64,000 bases of DNA, from positions 181,035-245,034 of the forward strand of contig NZ_JAUZQD010000017.1 of NCBI RefSeq assembly GCF_030709675.1, read 5' to 3'. This DNA is from Symbioplanes lichenis (GTDB lineage Bacteria > Actinomycetota > Actinomycetes > Mycobacteriales > Micromonosporaceae). How positions within the stretch are numbered: the first letter of the stretch is position 1; each line of letters starts with the position of its first letter. Below the pieces are notes generated by a model. The model was not told where the DNA came from, did no database searches, and saw only the letters and a program-made list of their open reading frames with translations. Positions 57,185 through 64,000 of this stretch are shown in pieces. The position numbers and the translations under genes were made by a program.

Positions 57185-59476
57185 TCATTCCCCGCTTGAC
57201 GTCAGGCGCCGGCCGACCGCCGCGATGAGGCGGTCCAACTCGGAGCCGAACGGGTTGTCGTGCACCAGGTAGGTCCACGTCGCACTCGGCCGGACGATCT
57301 CGGCGCGCTCCGGCTCCCACCCGTCGGTGAGGTCCGTCGCCTCGAACGTCTCGATGGTCCGGCGCTCGATCTCGGTGAAGACCTTCTGGAAGGCCGGGAC
57401 CGCGGCCCGGTGGAACTCGTCGAGCGGGTCGAGCTTGCCCAGCGCCCGCAGGTGCACGCCCTCGCGCACCTCGGACAGCTCGGCCAGGTGGTCGACCCAG
57501 AGCCGGTCCAGGTGGTAGAGCGCGATGGACCGGGCGGCGTCGGAGAGCACGTCCTCGTCGGTCTCCTTGGCCTTCTCCGGGGACCGCTCGAGCAGCATGA
57601 TCGCGGCGACCTCGCTGGTGAGCAGCCGCTCCCGGCGCTCGGCCAGGGCGACGCGCTGCTGCTCGATCACCACGCTGTAGCGCCAGGTGTTGCGGTGGAT
57701 CTCGTGGTTGACGCCCTCGGCGACCCGCTGGGCGTGCTCGACCGCGTAGTCGACCTGGTCGTCGTGCACGACGCCGTCCATGTCCATCCGCGGCGAGGCG
57801 GGCAGGATGTCGCCCGCGTGCCGGGTCACCAGCTCGTCCTCCAGCGACACGAAGAACACCGAGCCGCCGGGGTCGCCCTGCCGGCCGGCGCGGCCGCGGA
57901 GCTGGTCGTCCACGCGGCGGCTGTCGTGGCGGCCGCTGCCGATGACGTACAGGCCGCCGAGCTCGACGACCCGGTCGCGGTCCTTCTCGTCGCTGCCGCC
58001 GAGGCGGATGTCGACGCCGCGGCCCGCCATCTGCGTCGAGACGGTGACCGCGCCGAGCGCGCCCGCCTCCGCGATGATCGCGGCCTCCTCGTCGTCGTTC
58101 TTGGCGTTGAGCACGTTGCTCGGCACCCCGGCCGCGGCGAGCTGCTTGGCCAGCAGCTCCGACGCCTTCACGTCGAGGGTGCCGATGAGCACCGGCCGCC
58201 CCTTCTCGTGGGCGATCTTGATCTCCTCGACCAGGGCCTCGTCGCGCATGTCGTGCGCCGAGTAGATCCGGTCCGGCTCGTCCTCGCGGATGTTCGGCGT
58301 GTTGGACGGGATGACCGCGACCTCGAGCTTGAAGTACTCGCGGAGCTGCTCCCCCACGTGCACCGCGGTCGCCGTCATGCCGCAGACCGTCTTGTAGAGC
58401 GCGATGTACGCCTGGACCGTGATCGTGTCGAGCACCTCGCCCTCGGCGGTGGCCCGCAGCCCCTCCTTGGCCTCGACGGCCGCCTGCAGCCCGTCGGGCC
58501 AGCGCCGGCGCTGCGCCACCCGGCCGCGCATCTCGTCGATCAGCTCGACCCCGCCGTCGCGCACGATGTAGTCGACGTCACGCCGCAGCAGGGCCTCGGC
58601 GTGCAGCGCGACGTTGACGGCGGAGAGCTCCCGCACGTGCTCGTCGGCGTACAGGTCGATCTCCATCTTTTCCTCGAGCTTCTTGAGCCCGGCGTCGGTG
58701 AACGCGACGCTGCGGCCGTCCTCGGCCACCTCGTAGTCCTTGCCCGCCCGCAGCTCGCGGACCAGCTGCGCCGCGTCGACGACCGGGTCCTCGGCGCCGG
58801 CGATGCTGCCCGCGAGCACCATGGGCACGCGCGCCTCGTCGATGAGGATCGAGTCGGCCTCGTCCACGATCGCGGTCGCCAGCTCCCGCTGCACGCGGTC
58901 GGCGATGTCGGTCACCAGCTGGTCGCGCAGGTAGTCGAAACCGGCCTCGCTGACCGACACGTAGGTGACGTCGGCGGCGTACGCCTCCCGGCGCTCCTCG
59001 TGCGTCATCGCCTCGGTCACCCAGCCCACGGTGAGGCCGAGCAGCTTGTAGACCGGCTCCATCCACTGCGCGTCACGCCGGGCGAGATAGTCGTTGACGG
59101 TCAGCACGTGCACCGGGCCGTTGCCGAGCCGCACGTGCCCGTAGGCGGCGACCGTGGCGGTCAGCGTCTTGCCCTCACCGGTGGCCATCTCGGCGACCTT
59201 GCCGCTGAGCAGGGCCATGGCGCCGAGCAGCTGGACGTCGTACGGACGCTGGTCGAGCGCGCGCCGCGCGGCCTCGCGCCCGGCCGCGCAGATCTCCTCG
59301 AACGTCTTGGCCTCGCCGGCCTTCTCGGTCAGCGCCTCGTCGTCGAGCTCTTTCAGTGCGTCCTCGCGGGCCTCGATGTCCGGCAACCGCTTCCGGAGCG
59401 GCGCGAGATCGACCGTCGTGCCCGGACGCTGCAGAAACTTGCGGAACCGGCTCTTCAGCCGCGAAGACACACCCAT
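57185..59476 (-). CDS. secA2: Accessory Sec translocase ATPase SecA2
   Basis: The 764-residue protein is a SecA: Walker A in VAEMATGEGKTLTA near residue 100, DEADSILIDEAR as Walker B, and TVSTQMAGRGVDIRLGG and LRGRAGRQGDPGGS as motor motifs. It is about 150 residues shorter than housekeeping SecA and ends without the C-terminal zinc-binding tail, as expected of SecA2. SecA2 exports a small set of proteins through the Sec channel. ATG at 59476 gives the family start (GVSSRLKSRFRKFL). Confidence 0.92.
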   Translation of the reverse strand: MGVSSRLKSRFRKFLQRPGTTVDLAPLRKRLPDIEAREDALKELDDEALTEKAGEAKTFEEICAAGREAARRALDQRPYDVQLLGAMALLSGKVAEMATGEGKTLTATVAAYGHVRLGNGPVHVLTVNDYLARRDAQWMEPVYKLLGLTVGWVTEAMTHEERREAYAADVTYVSVSEAGFDYLRDQLVTDIADRVQRELATAIVDEADSILIDEARVPMVLAGSIAGAEDPVVDAAQLVRELRAGKDYEVAEDGRSVAFTDAGLKKLEEKMEIDLYADEHVRELSAVNVALHAEALLRRDVDYIVRDGGVELIDEMRGRVAQRRRWPDGLQAAVEAKEGLRATAEGEVLDTITVQAYIALYKTVCGMTATAVHVGEQLREYFKLEVAVIPSNTPNIREDEPDRIYSAHDMRDEALVEEIKIAHEKGRPVLIGTLDVKASELLAKQLAAAGVPSNVLNAKNDDEEAAIIAEAGALGAVTVSTQMAGRGVDIRLGGSDEKDRDRVVELGGLYVIGSGRHDSRRVDDQLRGRAGRQGDPGGSVFFVSLEDELVTRHAGDILPASPRMDMDGVVHDDQVDYAVEHAQRVAEGVNHEIHRNTWRYSVVIEQQRVALAERRERLLTSEVAAIMLLERSPEKAKETDEDVLSDAARSIALYHLDRLWVDHLAELSEVREGVHLRALGKLDPLDEFHRAAVPAFQKVFTEIERRTIETFEATDLTDGWEPERAEIVRPSATWTYLVHDNPFGSELDRLIAAVGRRLTSSGE

Positions 59477-59859
59477 GGCGCTGTACGGTACTTCACTTTC
59501 CTGCGCGCGAGGCGGCGACCTGCGCTCTGCCGGGACTGGGAAAAAGATCAAAATCTGGCTGTCGCATCTGGTTGCATGGCGCAGACCGTCGCTCCCGCCG
59601 AGGCCGGCGCCGACGGGCCGAGGAGCTGGCGCTCCAGAGCAGCCCGCCGGCGCCTTCATTCTGCGTGCGTGGTCACTGCAAGGCCGTTTCGGGGCTTTGG
59701 TCACACTGTGCGGATCTCAGGAGTCGTAGGCACCGGGGCCTGGACCCCGGGTGGCCGCACCCGGTGTTCGGTGGCATCCTCGGGTTTGCTGTGCGACCGG
59801 GCGGGGCACAAGGGACGCGCGACGCGACGGGAACGACGCGACGGGGCGAAGGGGGGCGG
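59477..59859. other. 383-bp divergent intergenic region
   Basis: The region lies between secA2 and the STAS-HATPase gene. No gene or palindrome longer than 8 bp stands out. An AT-rich patch near 59540-59565 may hold the secA2 promoter, and GCGAAGGGGGG before 59860 is the ribosome site of the next gene. Confidence 0.5.
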
Positions 59860-60585
59860 ATGTCGAGCCAGCTGGTCTGCCGGCCGGAACAGGACCTTCC
59901 GGTGGCGATCCTGCGGGTCAGCGGCACCCTCGACACGCTCACCGGCGACGCCCTCGCCCGCGCGGTCGCCCGCGCCCTGGCCAACCAGCCCGAGTCGCTG
60001 CTCCTCGACGTGAGCGCCCTGACCGTCCCGCAGCCCGCCGCCCTCGACGTCCTCGGCACAGTGGTGTGCGAGACGTCGGAGTGGCCGGCCGTGCCGATCG
60101 TGCTGTGCGGAGCGCCCCCCGAGACGGCCCGCACCATCGCCGAATGGCCGGGCTGCGCCGCCGTCAGCATCGCCCCCACCTGCACCGACGCCCTGGCCGA
60201 CACCAAGCCGGAGCCGGAGCCCAGGCGCATCCGCGTCCGCCTCCGCCCGGTCCCCGACGCCTGCCGCCAGGTCCGCCAGCTGGTCACCCAGACCTGCGCC
60301 GCCTGGCACCGCAGCGAGATCGCCGCCACCGCCGCTCTGGTCGCCACCGAGCTGGTCGCCAACGTGGTCCGCCACGCCCACACGACAATGGAGATCACCC
60401 TGGGTCTCCGCAACGACCGCATGTGCCTGACGGTCCGCGACGGCAGCAGGCTCCTCCCCCGCGCCAAGGACCCGACAACCGCCGAAGCCGGCGGGCGCGG
60501 TCTCCACCTGATCCGCGAGCTGACGGACGGCTGGGGCGTCCTCTCCGTCCCCGGCGGCAAGGTCGTCTGGACGCACCTCGCCTGA
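59860..60585 (+). CDS. STAS-HATPase fusion (anti-sigma antagonist plus anti-sigma kinase-like)
   Basis: The 241-residue protein has an N-terminal STAS-like domain (PVAILRVSGTLDTLTGDALAR, LLLDVSALTVPQPAALDVLG). The C-terminal GHKL ATPase domain (ALVATELVANVVRHAHTTMEITL, LTVRDGS, GRGLHLIRELTDGWGV) resembles RsbW-like kinases. The STAS Ser or Thr that would be phosphorylated is not clear (VPQPAA in its place). Joining an antagonist and a kinase domain in one chain is uncommon. ATG at 59860. Confidence 0.85.
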   Translation: MSSQLVCRPEQDLPVAILRVSGTLDTLTGDALARAVARALANQPESLLLDVSALTVPQPAALDVLGTVVCETSEWPAVPIVLCGAPPETARTIAEWPGCAAVSIAPTCTDALADTKPEPEPRRIRVRLRPVPDACRQVRQLVTQTCAAWHRSEIAATAALVATELVANVVRHAHTTMEITLGLRNDRMCLTVRDGSRLLPRAKDPTTAEAGGRGLHLIRELTDGWGVLSVPGGKVVWTHLA

Positions 60586-60634
60586 GGCCTGTGTTCACGG
60601 CCCGAACTGACGTTGCGCCGGGCGGATCGGGCTT

Positions 60635-63553
60635 CTAACGCGGCGGCAACCCGCTCGGCGCGTCGTCCGGCCCGGCAGGCGGCCAGGACGGCGGCGGAGT
60701 GGCCACGTCCGGACCAACTGGGTTCAGTCCGGTGCGATTCGGAGCGGCTCCCTGCGGGGCGGCCGCACTCGGCCCGGTTGCGGCAGGTCGCCCGAGGAGT
60801 CCCGAAGGCGCCTGGTCCCCGTTCCCGCCGAACCGATCCCGATCCAGGCCACTCGCCGCGCCGGCCGCCCCCAGCCCGAACTGCTGCTGACCCCCCGGAG
60901 GAGGCTGCTGGCCCGCCGGAGCCGGGGGCTGTGCGGCTGCCGCCGCTCCGAACTGCTCAAGCCCCGACGGCTGCCCGCCCGGCCCGTGCTGCCCCATGTC
61001 CGGCGCCTGCAGCGGAGGCCGACCCGACTGACCCAGGCTCGGTGCCGGCAGGGGCGGGCTCCCCTGTTGGCCCATGTCGGGCGCCTGCAACGGAGGGCGG
61101 CCCGACTGGCCCATGTCCGGCGCCTGCAACGACGGACGGCCAGGCTGACCCATGTCGGGCGCCTGCAACGGAGGGCGGCCAGGCTGACCCATGTCGGGTG
61201 CTTGCAGGGGCGGGCGACCCGGCTGGCCCAAGCTCGGCGCTTGCAGAGGCGGGCGACCCGGCTGGCCCAAGCTCGGCGCTTGCAGAGGCGGACGTCCCGG
61301 CTGCGGCGGCTCCATCGACGGCTGGCCCTGCGGCCCGAACTCCGGCGGAGTCAGTGCGGGACGCCCCGGACCACTTTCCGCCCCCGGGAGACCTTGACCG
61401 AGCCCTGGAGCCCCCGAAGGACCTTGACCGGACTCCGGCGCGCCCGGCCGGGCCTGACCAAGCTCCGGCGCACCCGGCCAGGCCTGACCGAGCTCCGGCG
61501 GCGCCGCGGGACGCTGCTGGGCGAACTCGGGAGGTGTCAGAGCAGGCCGCTGGTGACCGGCTTCCGGAGAGGGCGGCGTGCCATCGGGCCGGCCGAGCTG
61601 GCCACCTATCGCCGGGGCGCCGAGACCGGACCCACCGTTCACGTCGCCACCCGCCCCTCGGGGAAGCCCTGCCCCCGGTCCAGCCGGCAAGTCACCGGAC
61701 GGCGACCCCGGCAAGTCCACAGGCGGCGACCCGAGCGAGTCACCAGCCGGCGAACCGAGTGAGCTACCCATCGGCGAACCGAGTGAGCCACCCGTCGCCG
61801 AAGCGAGCGAGCCACCCGCCGCCGACGCGAGACTGTCGCCGAGCGGAGGCGTCAGGGGCGACACGCCGTTGGTGGGAGCGGGCGGACGGGCCGACGGGGT
61901 GAAGCGGGGCGCGTCCAAGGGACGGTTCTGCTGTACGAAGAGGGGCGGCCCGAGCAGGAGCGGGTCGACGTCGGTAGGCACTCGGGGCGCGGCCGGACGC
62001 TCGTGGGTCGGCTGCGGGGCAGGGGCGCCGGAATACATGCCCGGCTGGCCCGGATGCTGCCCGGACTGATCCGGATGAGACATGGGCCGACCTGGATGCA
62101 GCCCGGCTTGACCCGGATGCGGCATGTGCTGGCCGGGATGTGACAGGGGCTGGCCGGGATGTGACATCGGCTGACCGGGATGTGACGTCGGCTGATCGGG
62201 ATGCGGCTCGGCTTGACCCGGATGCGGTATGAGCTGACCTGGGTGCGGTCCGGCCTGACCGGGGTGCGGGGCTGACGGGTTCGGATACAACCCGGATTGA
62301 CCCGGATGCGGCATCGGTTGGCCAGGGTGCGGGGCCGCGAGCGGCGGTTGGCCGGACGACGGGATTCCGCTCGATGCCGGTGGGAAGGCCGCTGGGGGCG
62401 CCTGCGGGAAGGGCGACTGCCCGGCGGGCGACTGCGCGGCGGGCGGCTGCGCGGCGGGCGGCTGCGCGGCGGGCGGCTGCGGCCGTTCGAAGGAGGAGGA
62501 GAGCTGCGGCGAGGACGGCGGCTGCGGGGACGGGTGGAAATCGGTGCGGTCGGCGGCGGGCTCGGGACGGTTGGTCGTGGGGGGCTCGGGGCGGCTGGGG
62601 GCTACCGGCGGCCGGCGGTCGAGGGTGGGGGCCGGGGCGAAGGTAGGCGGGTGTTCCGGGGGCGGGGTGACGCTCGGGCCGGCGAAGGGCTGGTGGGCTC
62701 GGCGATCAGGGGCTGACTGGGGGTGGAGGCCCGGTGACGGCGCGTCGGTTGACGGGGACGGGCCGAAGTGGCCGCCGCCCGAGGTTGGCGCGGTGGGCAG
62801 GGCTGCCGGTGACGACCCAGCCGAGAAGGAGGGAGCGAGTGGAGCGCCGGCGGGCGGCAGGGATGACAGCGGGGCGGCGGACGGCAGGGACGACAGCGGG
62901 GTGGCGGGCGGCGGGGAGATCGGGCGGTTGTCGGGGCGGGGGCGGAAGGCGGCGGGGGGTTCTTCGGGGCGGGCTCGGTCGGCCGGGCCTGGGGCGGCCG
63001 ACGTGGCGGGACGGGTCGGCACCGCCGGCGAGTCGCTGAGAGAAGAAGGGCGGGACGGGGTGGACAGGGGGTCAGGGAAGGTGGAGGGGCGGTCGAAGGT
63101 GGGGGGCGGGGCGTAGGTCGGGGCGGCCGGCGGGAGCGAGGGGCGGGTGGGCTGGAGCCAGGCCGAGGCAGGAGCGGGGTCGAGCGGACCGCCACCACGG
63201 GGAGCAAGGTCGAGGGGGCTGTCACCGCGGGGGGCGGCGTCCAGCAGGCCGCCACCGCCGGGAGCAGGGTCGAGCAGGCCGCCACCGCGGGGAGCAGGGT
63301 CAAGGGGGCCGCCCCGAGGGGTGGGGTCGAGGGGGCCGCCGGCGCGGGAGGCGGCGATGAGGCCGGAGGATTCGGCGAGGCCGGCGGCCTGGACGACTTC
63401 GGCGGCGGCTCGGGCGGGGGCGCAGGGGAGGCGTTCGCCGCAGAGGGGGCAGATGGTGGTGCCTTCGGGGGCGGCGTGGGCCTGGAGGGTGTCCCAGGCC
63501 GTGCGGGCCAGGATGCTGTCGGACTTGATGTAGTTCGTGCCCGTGCCGGCCAT
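60635..63553 (-). CDS. Giant proline-rich repeat protein with a conserved Cys N-terminus
   Basis: The frame encodes 972 residues. The first 60 look conserved (GTNYIKSDSILARTAWDTLQ, then ICPLCGERLPC), a probable zinc knuckle. Everything after is low complexity. Gly/Pro phrases (GGPLDPAPRG) come first, then a Ser/Pro stretch and HPGQPM-type heptads (about 15). A GSLGSP-rich stretch follows, and finally eight units of GRPPLQAPDMGQP. No signal peptide or membrane helix is seen. It could be a disordered scaffold or condensate former. ATG at 63553 is preferred to the GTG 9 nt upstream. GC-rich bias could also generate such a frame, but the codons follow a coding pattern. Confidence 0.75.
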   Translation of the reverse strand: MAGTGTNYIKSDSILARTAWDTLQAHAAPEGTTICPLCGERLPCAPARAAAEVVQAAGLAESSGLIAASRAGGPLDPTPRGGPLDPAPRGGGLLDPAPGGGGLLDAAPRGDSPLDLAPRGGGPLDPAPASAWLQPTRPSLPPAAPTYAPPPTFDRPSTFPDPLSTPSRPSSLSDSPAVPTRPATSAAPGPADRARPEEPPAAFRPRPDNRPISPPPATPLSSLPSAAPLSSLPPAGAPLAPSFSAGSSPAALPTAPTSGGGHFGPSPSTDAPSPGLHPQSAPDRRAHQPFAGPSVTPPPEHPPTFAPAPTLDRRPPVAPSRPEPPTTNRPEPAADRTDFHPSPQPPSSPQLSSSFERPQPPAAQPPAAQPPAAQSPAGQSPFPQAPPAAFPPASSGIPSSGQPPLAAPHPGQPMPHPGQSGLYPNPSAPHPGQAGPHPGQLIPHPGQAEPHPDQPTSHPGQPMSHPGQPLSHPGQHMPHPGQAGLHPGRPMSHPDQSGQHPGQPGMYSGAPAPQPTHERPAAPRVPTDVDPLLLGPPLFVQQNRPLDAPRFTPSARPPAPTNGVSPLTPPLGDSLASAAGGSLASATGGSLGSPMGSSLGSPAGDSLGSPPVDLPGSPSGDLPAGPGAGLPRGAGGDVNGGSGLGAPAIGGQLGRPDGTPPSPEAGHQRPALTPPEFAQQRPAAPPELGQAWPGAPELGQARPGAPESGQGPSGAPGLGQGLPGAESGPGRPALTPPEFGPQGQPSMEPPQPGRPPLQAPSLGQPGRPPLQAPSLGQPGRPPLQAPDMGQPGRPPLQAPDMGQPGRPSLQAPDMGQSGRPPLQAPDMGQQGSPPLPAPSLGQSGRPPLQAPDMGQHGPGGQPSGLEQFGAAAAAQPPAPAGQQPPPGGQQQFGLGAAGAASGLDRDRFGGNGDQAPSGLLGRPAATGPSAAAPQGAAPNRTGLNPVGPDVATPPPSWPPAGPDDAPSGLPPR
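60985..61303 (-). repeat. 39-bp in-frame tandem repeat (13-residue unit)
   Basis: About eight units of GRPPLQAPxxGQP, with DM or SL before GQ, lie within the proline-rich protein. Spacing is 39 bp. Neighbouring units are nearly identical, which points to recent expansion. Confidence 0.8.
62040..62350 (-). repeat. HPGQPM-type heptad repeats
   Basis: About fifteen units of six or seven residues with the core HPGQ run through this part of the proline-rich protein. DNA identity between units is high but not perfect. Met, Leu, Ala or Gly alternate after the core. Confidence 0.75.
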
Positions 63554-63709
63554 GGCGTCCACCCCCGTTGCTTCGCCCGTCAGAGATCAGTTCACCGCGT
63601 ACCGGGCGGAAGCGGGCGGGTTTCGCGCAATCAGGGCGAAGGGAGCCGGCCCGGCAAGAGCGGGGGCGCGGGCGGTTTCCGGGGCTCGGGGGCGGGCATC
63701 ACTCGGCGC

Positions 63710-63952
63710 ATGACTGTCACAGCTGACGAGCACGGGGCCACCGTCATTCCGTACGAGGACGGGCCGCTCCTGCTGCGCGGGGAGTTCACCATGCGTACGC
63801 CCTCCGGTGAGGTGATCGACCCCGGGCGCGGGACCGTGGCGCTGTGCCGGTGCGGGCGGTCGGCGATCAAGCCGTTCTGCGACGGGACGCACAAGGCCGT
63901 CGGCTTCCGGGCGGGAACGGGCCGCGACACCCCGGCCCCCCGCGAAAGCTGA
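63710..63952 (+). CDS. CDGSH-type iron-sulfur domain protein
   Basis: The 80-residue protein has the CDGSH pattern ALCRCGRSAIKPFCDGTH: C-x-C, then C-D-G-x-H, which bind a 2Fe-2S cluster with three Cys and one His. A preceding GPLLLRGEF and a basic tail complete the family. It is probably an electron-transfer or cluster-donor protein. No neighbour gives a hint of the partner. ATG at 63710. Confidence 0.9.
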   Translation: MTVTADEHGATVIPYEDGPLLLRGEFTMRTPSGEVIDPGRGTVALCRCGRSAIKPFCDGTHKAVGFRAGTGRDTPAPRES

Positions 63953-63953
63953 C

Positions 63954-64000
63954 ACAAGAACGCGCCCGGCGAAGCGGACAAGAACACGCCCGGCGAAGCG
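63954..64000. repeat. 24-bp tandem direct repeat at the window edge
   Basis: Units ACAAGAACGCGCCCGGCGAA and ACAAGAACACGCCCGGCGAA (each followed by GCGG) start at 63954 and 63978 and run off the window, so more copies may follow. Confidence 0.6.

Noticed and set aside
60985..61303. 39-bp repeats as CRISPR
   Set aside because: Units are contiguous and in frame with a long coding region; no spacers.

Overview
The window comes from a very GC-rich, high-GC Gram-positive bacterium. It carries a Pup-proteasome locus, a mycothiol biosynthesis gene (mshC), an F420-type luciferase-like oxidoreductase, a SigE-family sigma factor, SecA2, a DUF5703 gene and many GTG or TTG starts. Together these place it in the Actinomycetota, most likely Micromonosporaceae (Actinoplanes-like). 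The genus is inferred from gene content and style, not from a marker gene. No rRNA, tRNA, CRISPR array, prophage or intact insertion sequence was seen.

Layout. 1-7153: the regulator side of the pupylation locus on the minus strand (site-2 protease, trmI, an unknown gene, the ARC/Mpa ATPase, dop, and the 5' end of pup), with a ferredoxin on the plus strand. 7220-11560: a RecB-like nuclease with inserted low-complexity linkers, a 56-bp tandem repeat, an orphan response regulator, a DUF4097 protein and a ribbon-helix-helix gene behind three TGACGTCA palindromes. 11697-19291: a MacB-type ABC exporter, a HAD phosphatase, a zinc peptidase, a DUF2071 gene, and an ArsR operon whose middle gene has been lost. 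19387-23517: phospholipid synthase, HPRT-like and PPOX genes, a PAC2 protein. 23566-28141: a second MacB-type exporter divergent from a GntR-TetR fusion regulator, then a HutC-type GntR regulator. 28179-33909: the mycothiol-linked block mshC / SCO1664-like / DUF3090 / histidine phosphatase / LLM oxidoreductase, then an aldo-keto reductase. 33950-41769: DUF5703, a large palindrome, an M20 peptidase, hemerythrin, LysR, an Imm-5-like protein, ClpC and a PIN/NYN-like protein. 41866-46324: a tightly packed four-gene operon around an FtsK/SpoIIIE-like ATPase. 46786-54857: CYTH and unknown genes, two copies of a 100-bp repeat, a repeat-peptide/JmjC-oxygenase pair, two DUF72 genes, an aminotransferase, an ECF sigma factor with a membrane partner, and a DksA-like protein. 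55065-64000: a uridine-kinase-like pseudoenzyme, a stand-alone winged helix, a cupin, an ankyrin protein, SecA2, a STAS-HATPase fusion, a 972-residue proline-rich repeat protein and a CDGSH protein.

The most interesting unit is at 48790-50285 on the minus strand. A gene for an 82-residue peptide made of three 22-residue repeats, each holding one His and one Asn, overlaps the start of a JmjC/cupin oxygenase gene of the ribosomal-oxygenase type. The arrangement looks like a substrate peptide coupled to its hydroxylase, a candidate new RiPP-like system. Second are the four-gene FtsK-like operon, the ArsR operon with a 23-codon stub of an SRPBCC gene, and the GntR-TetR regulator whose reading frame runs to its stop through the whole of the convergent gene.
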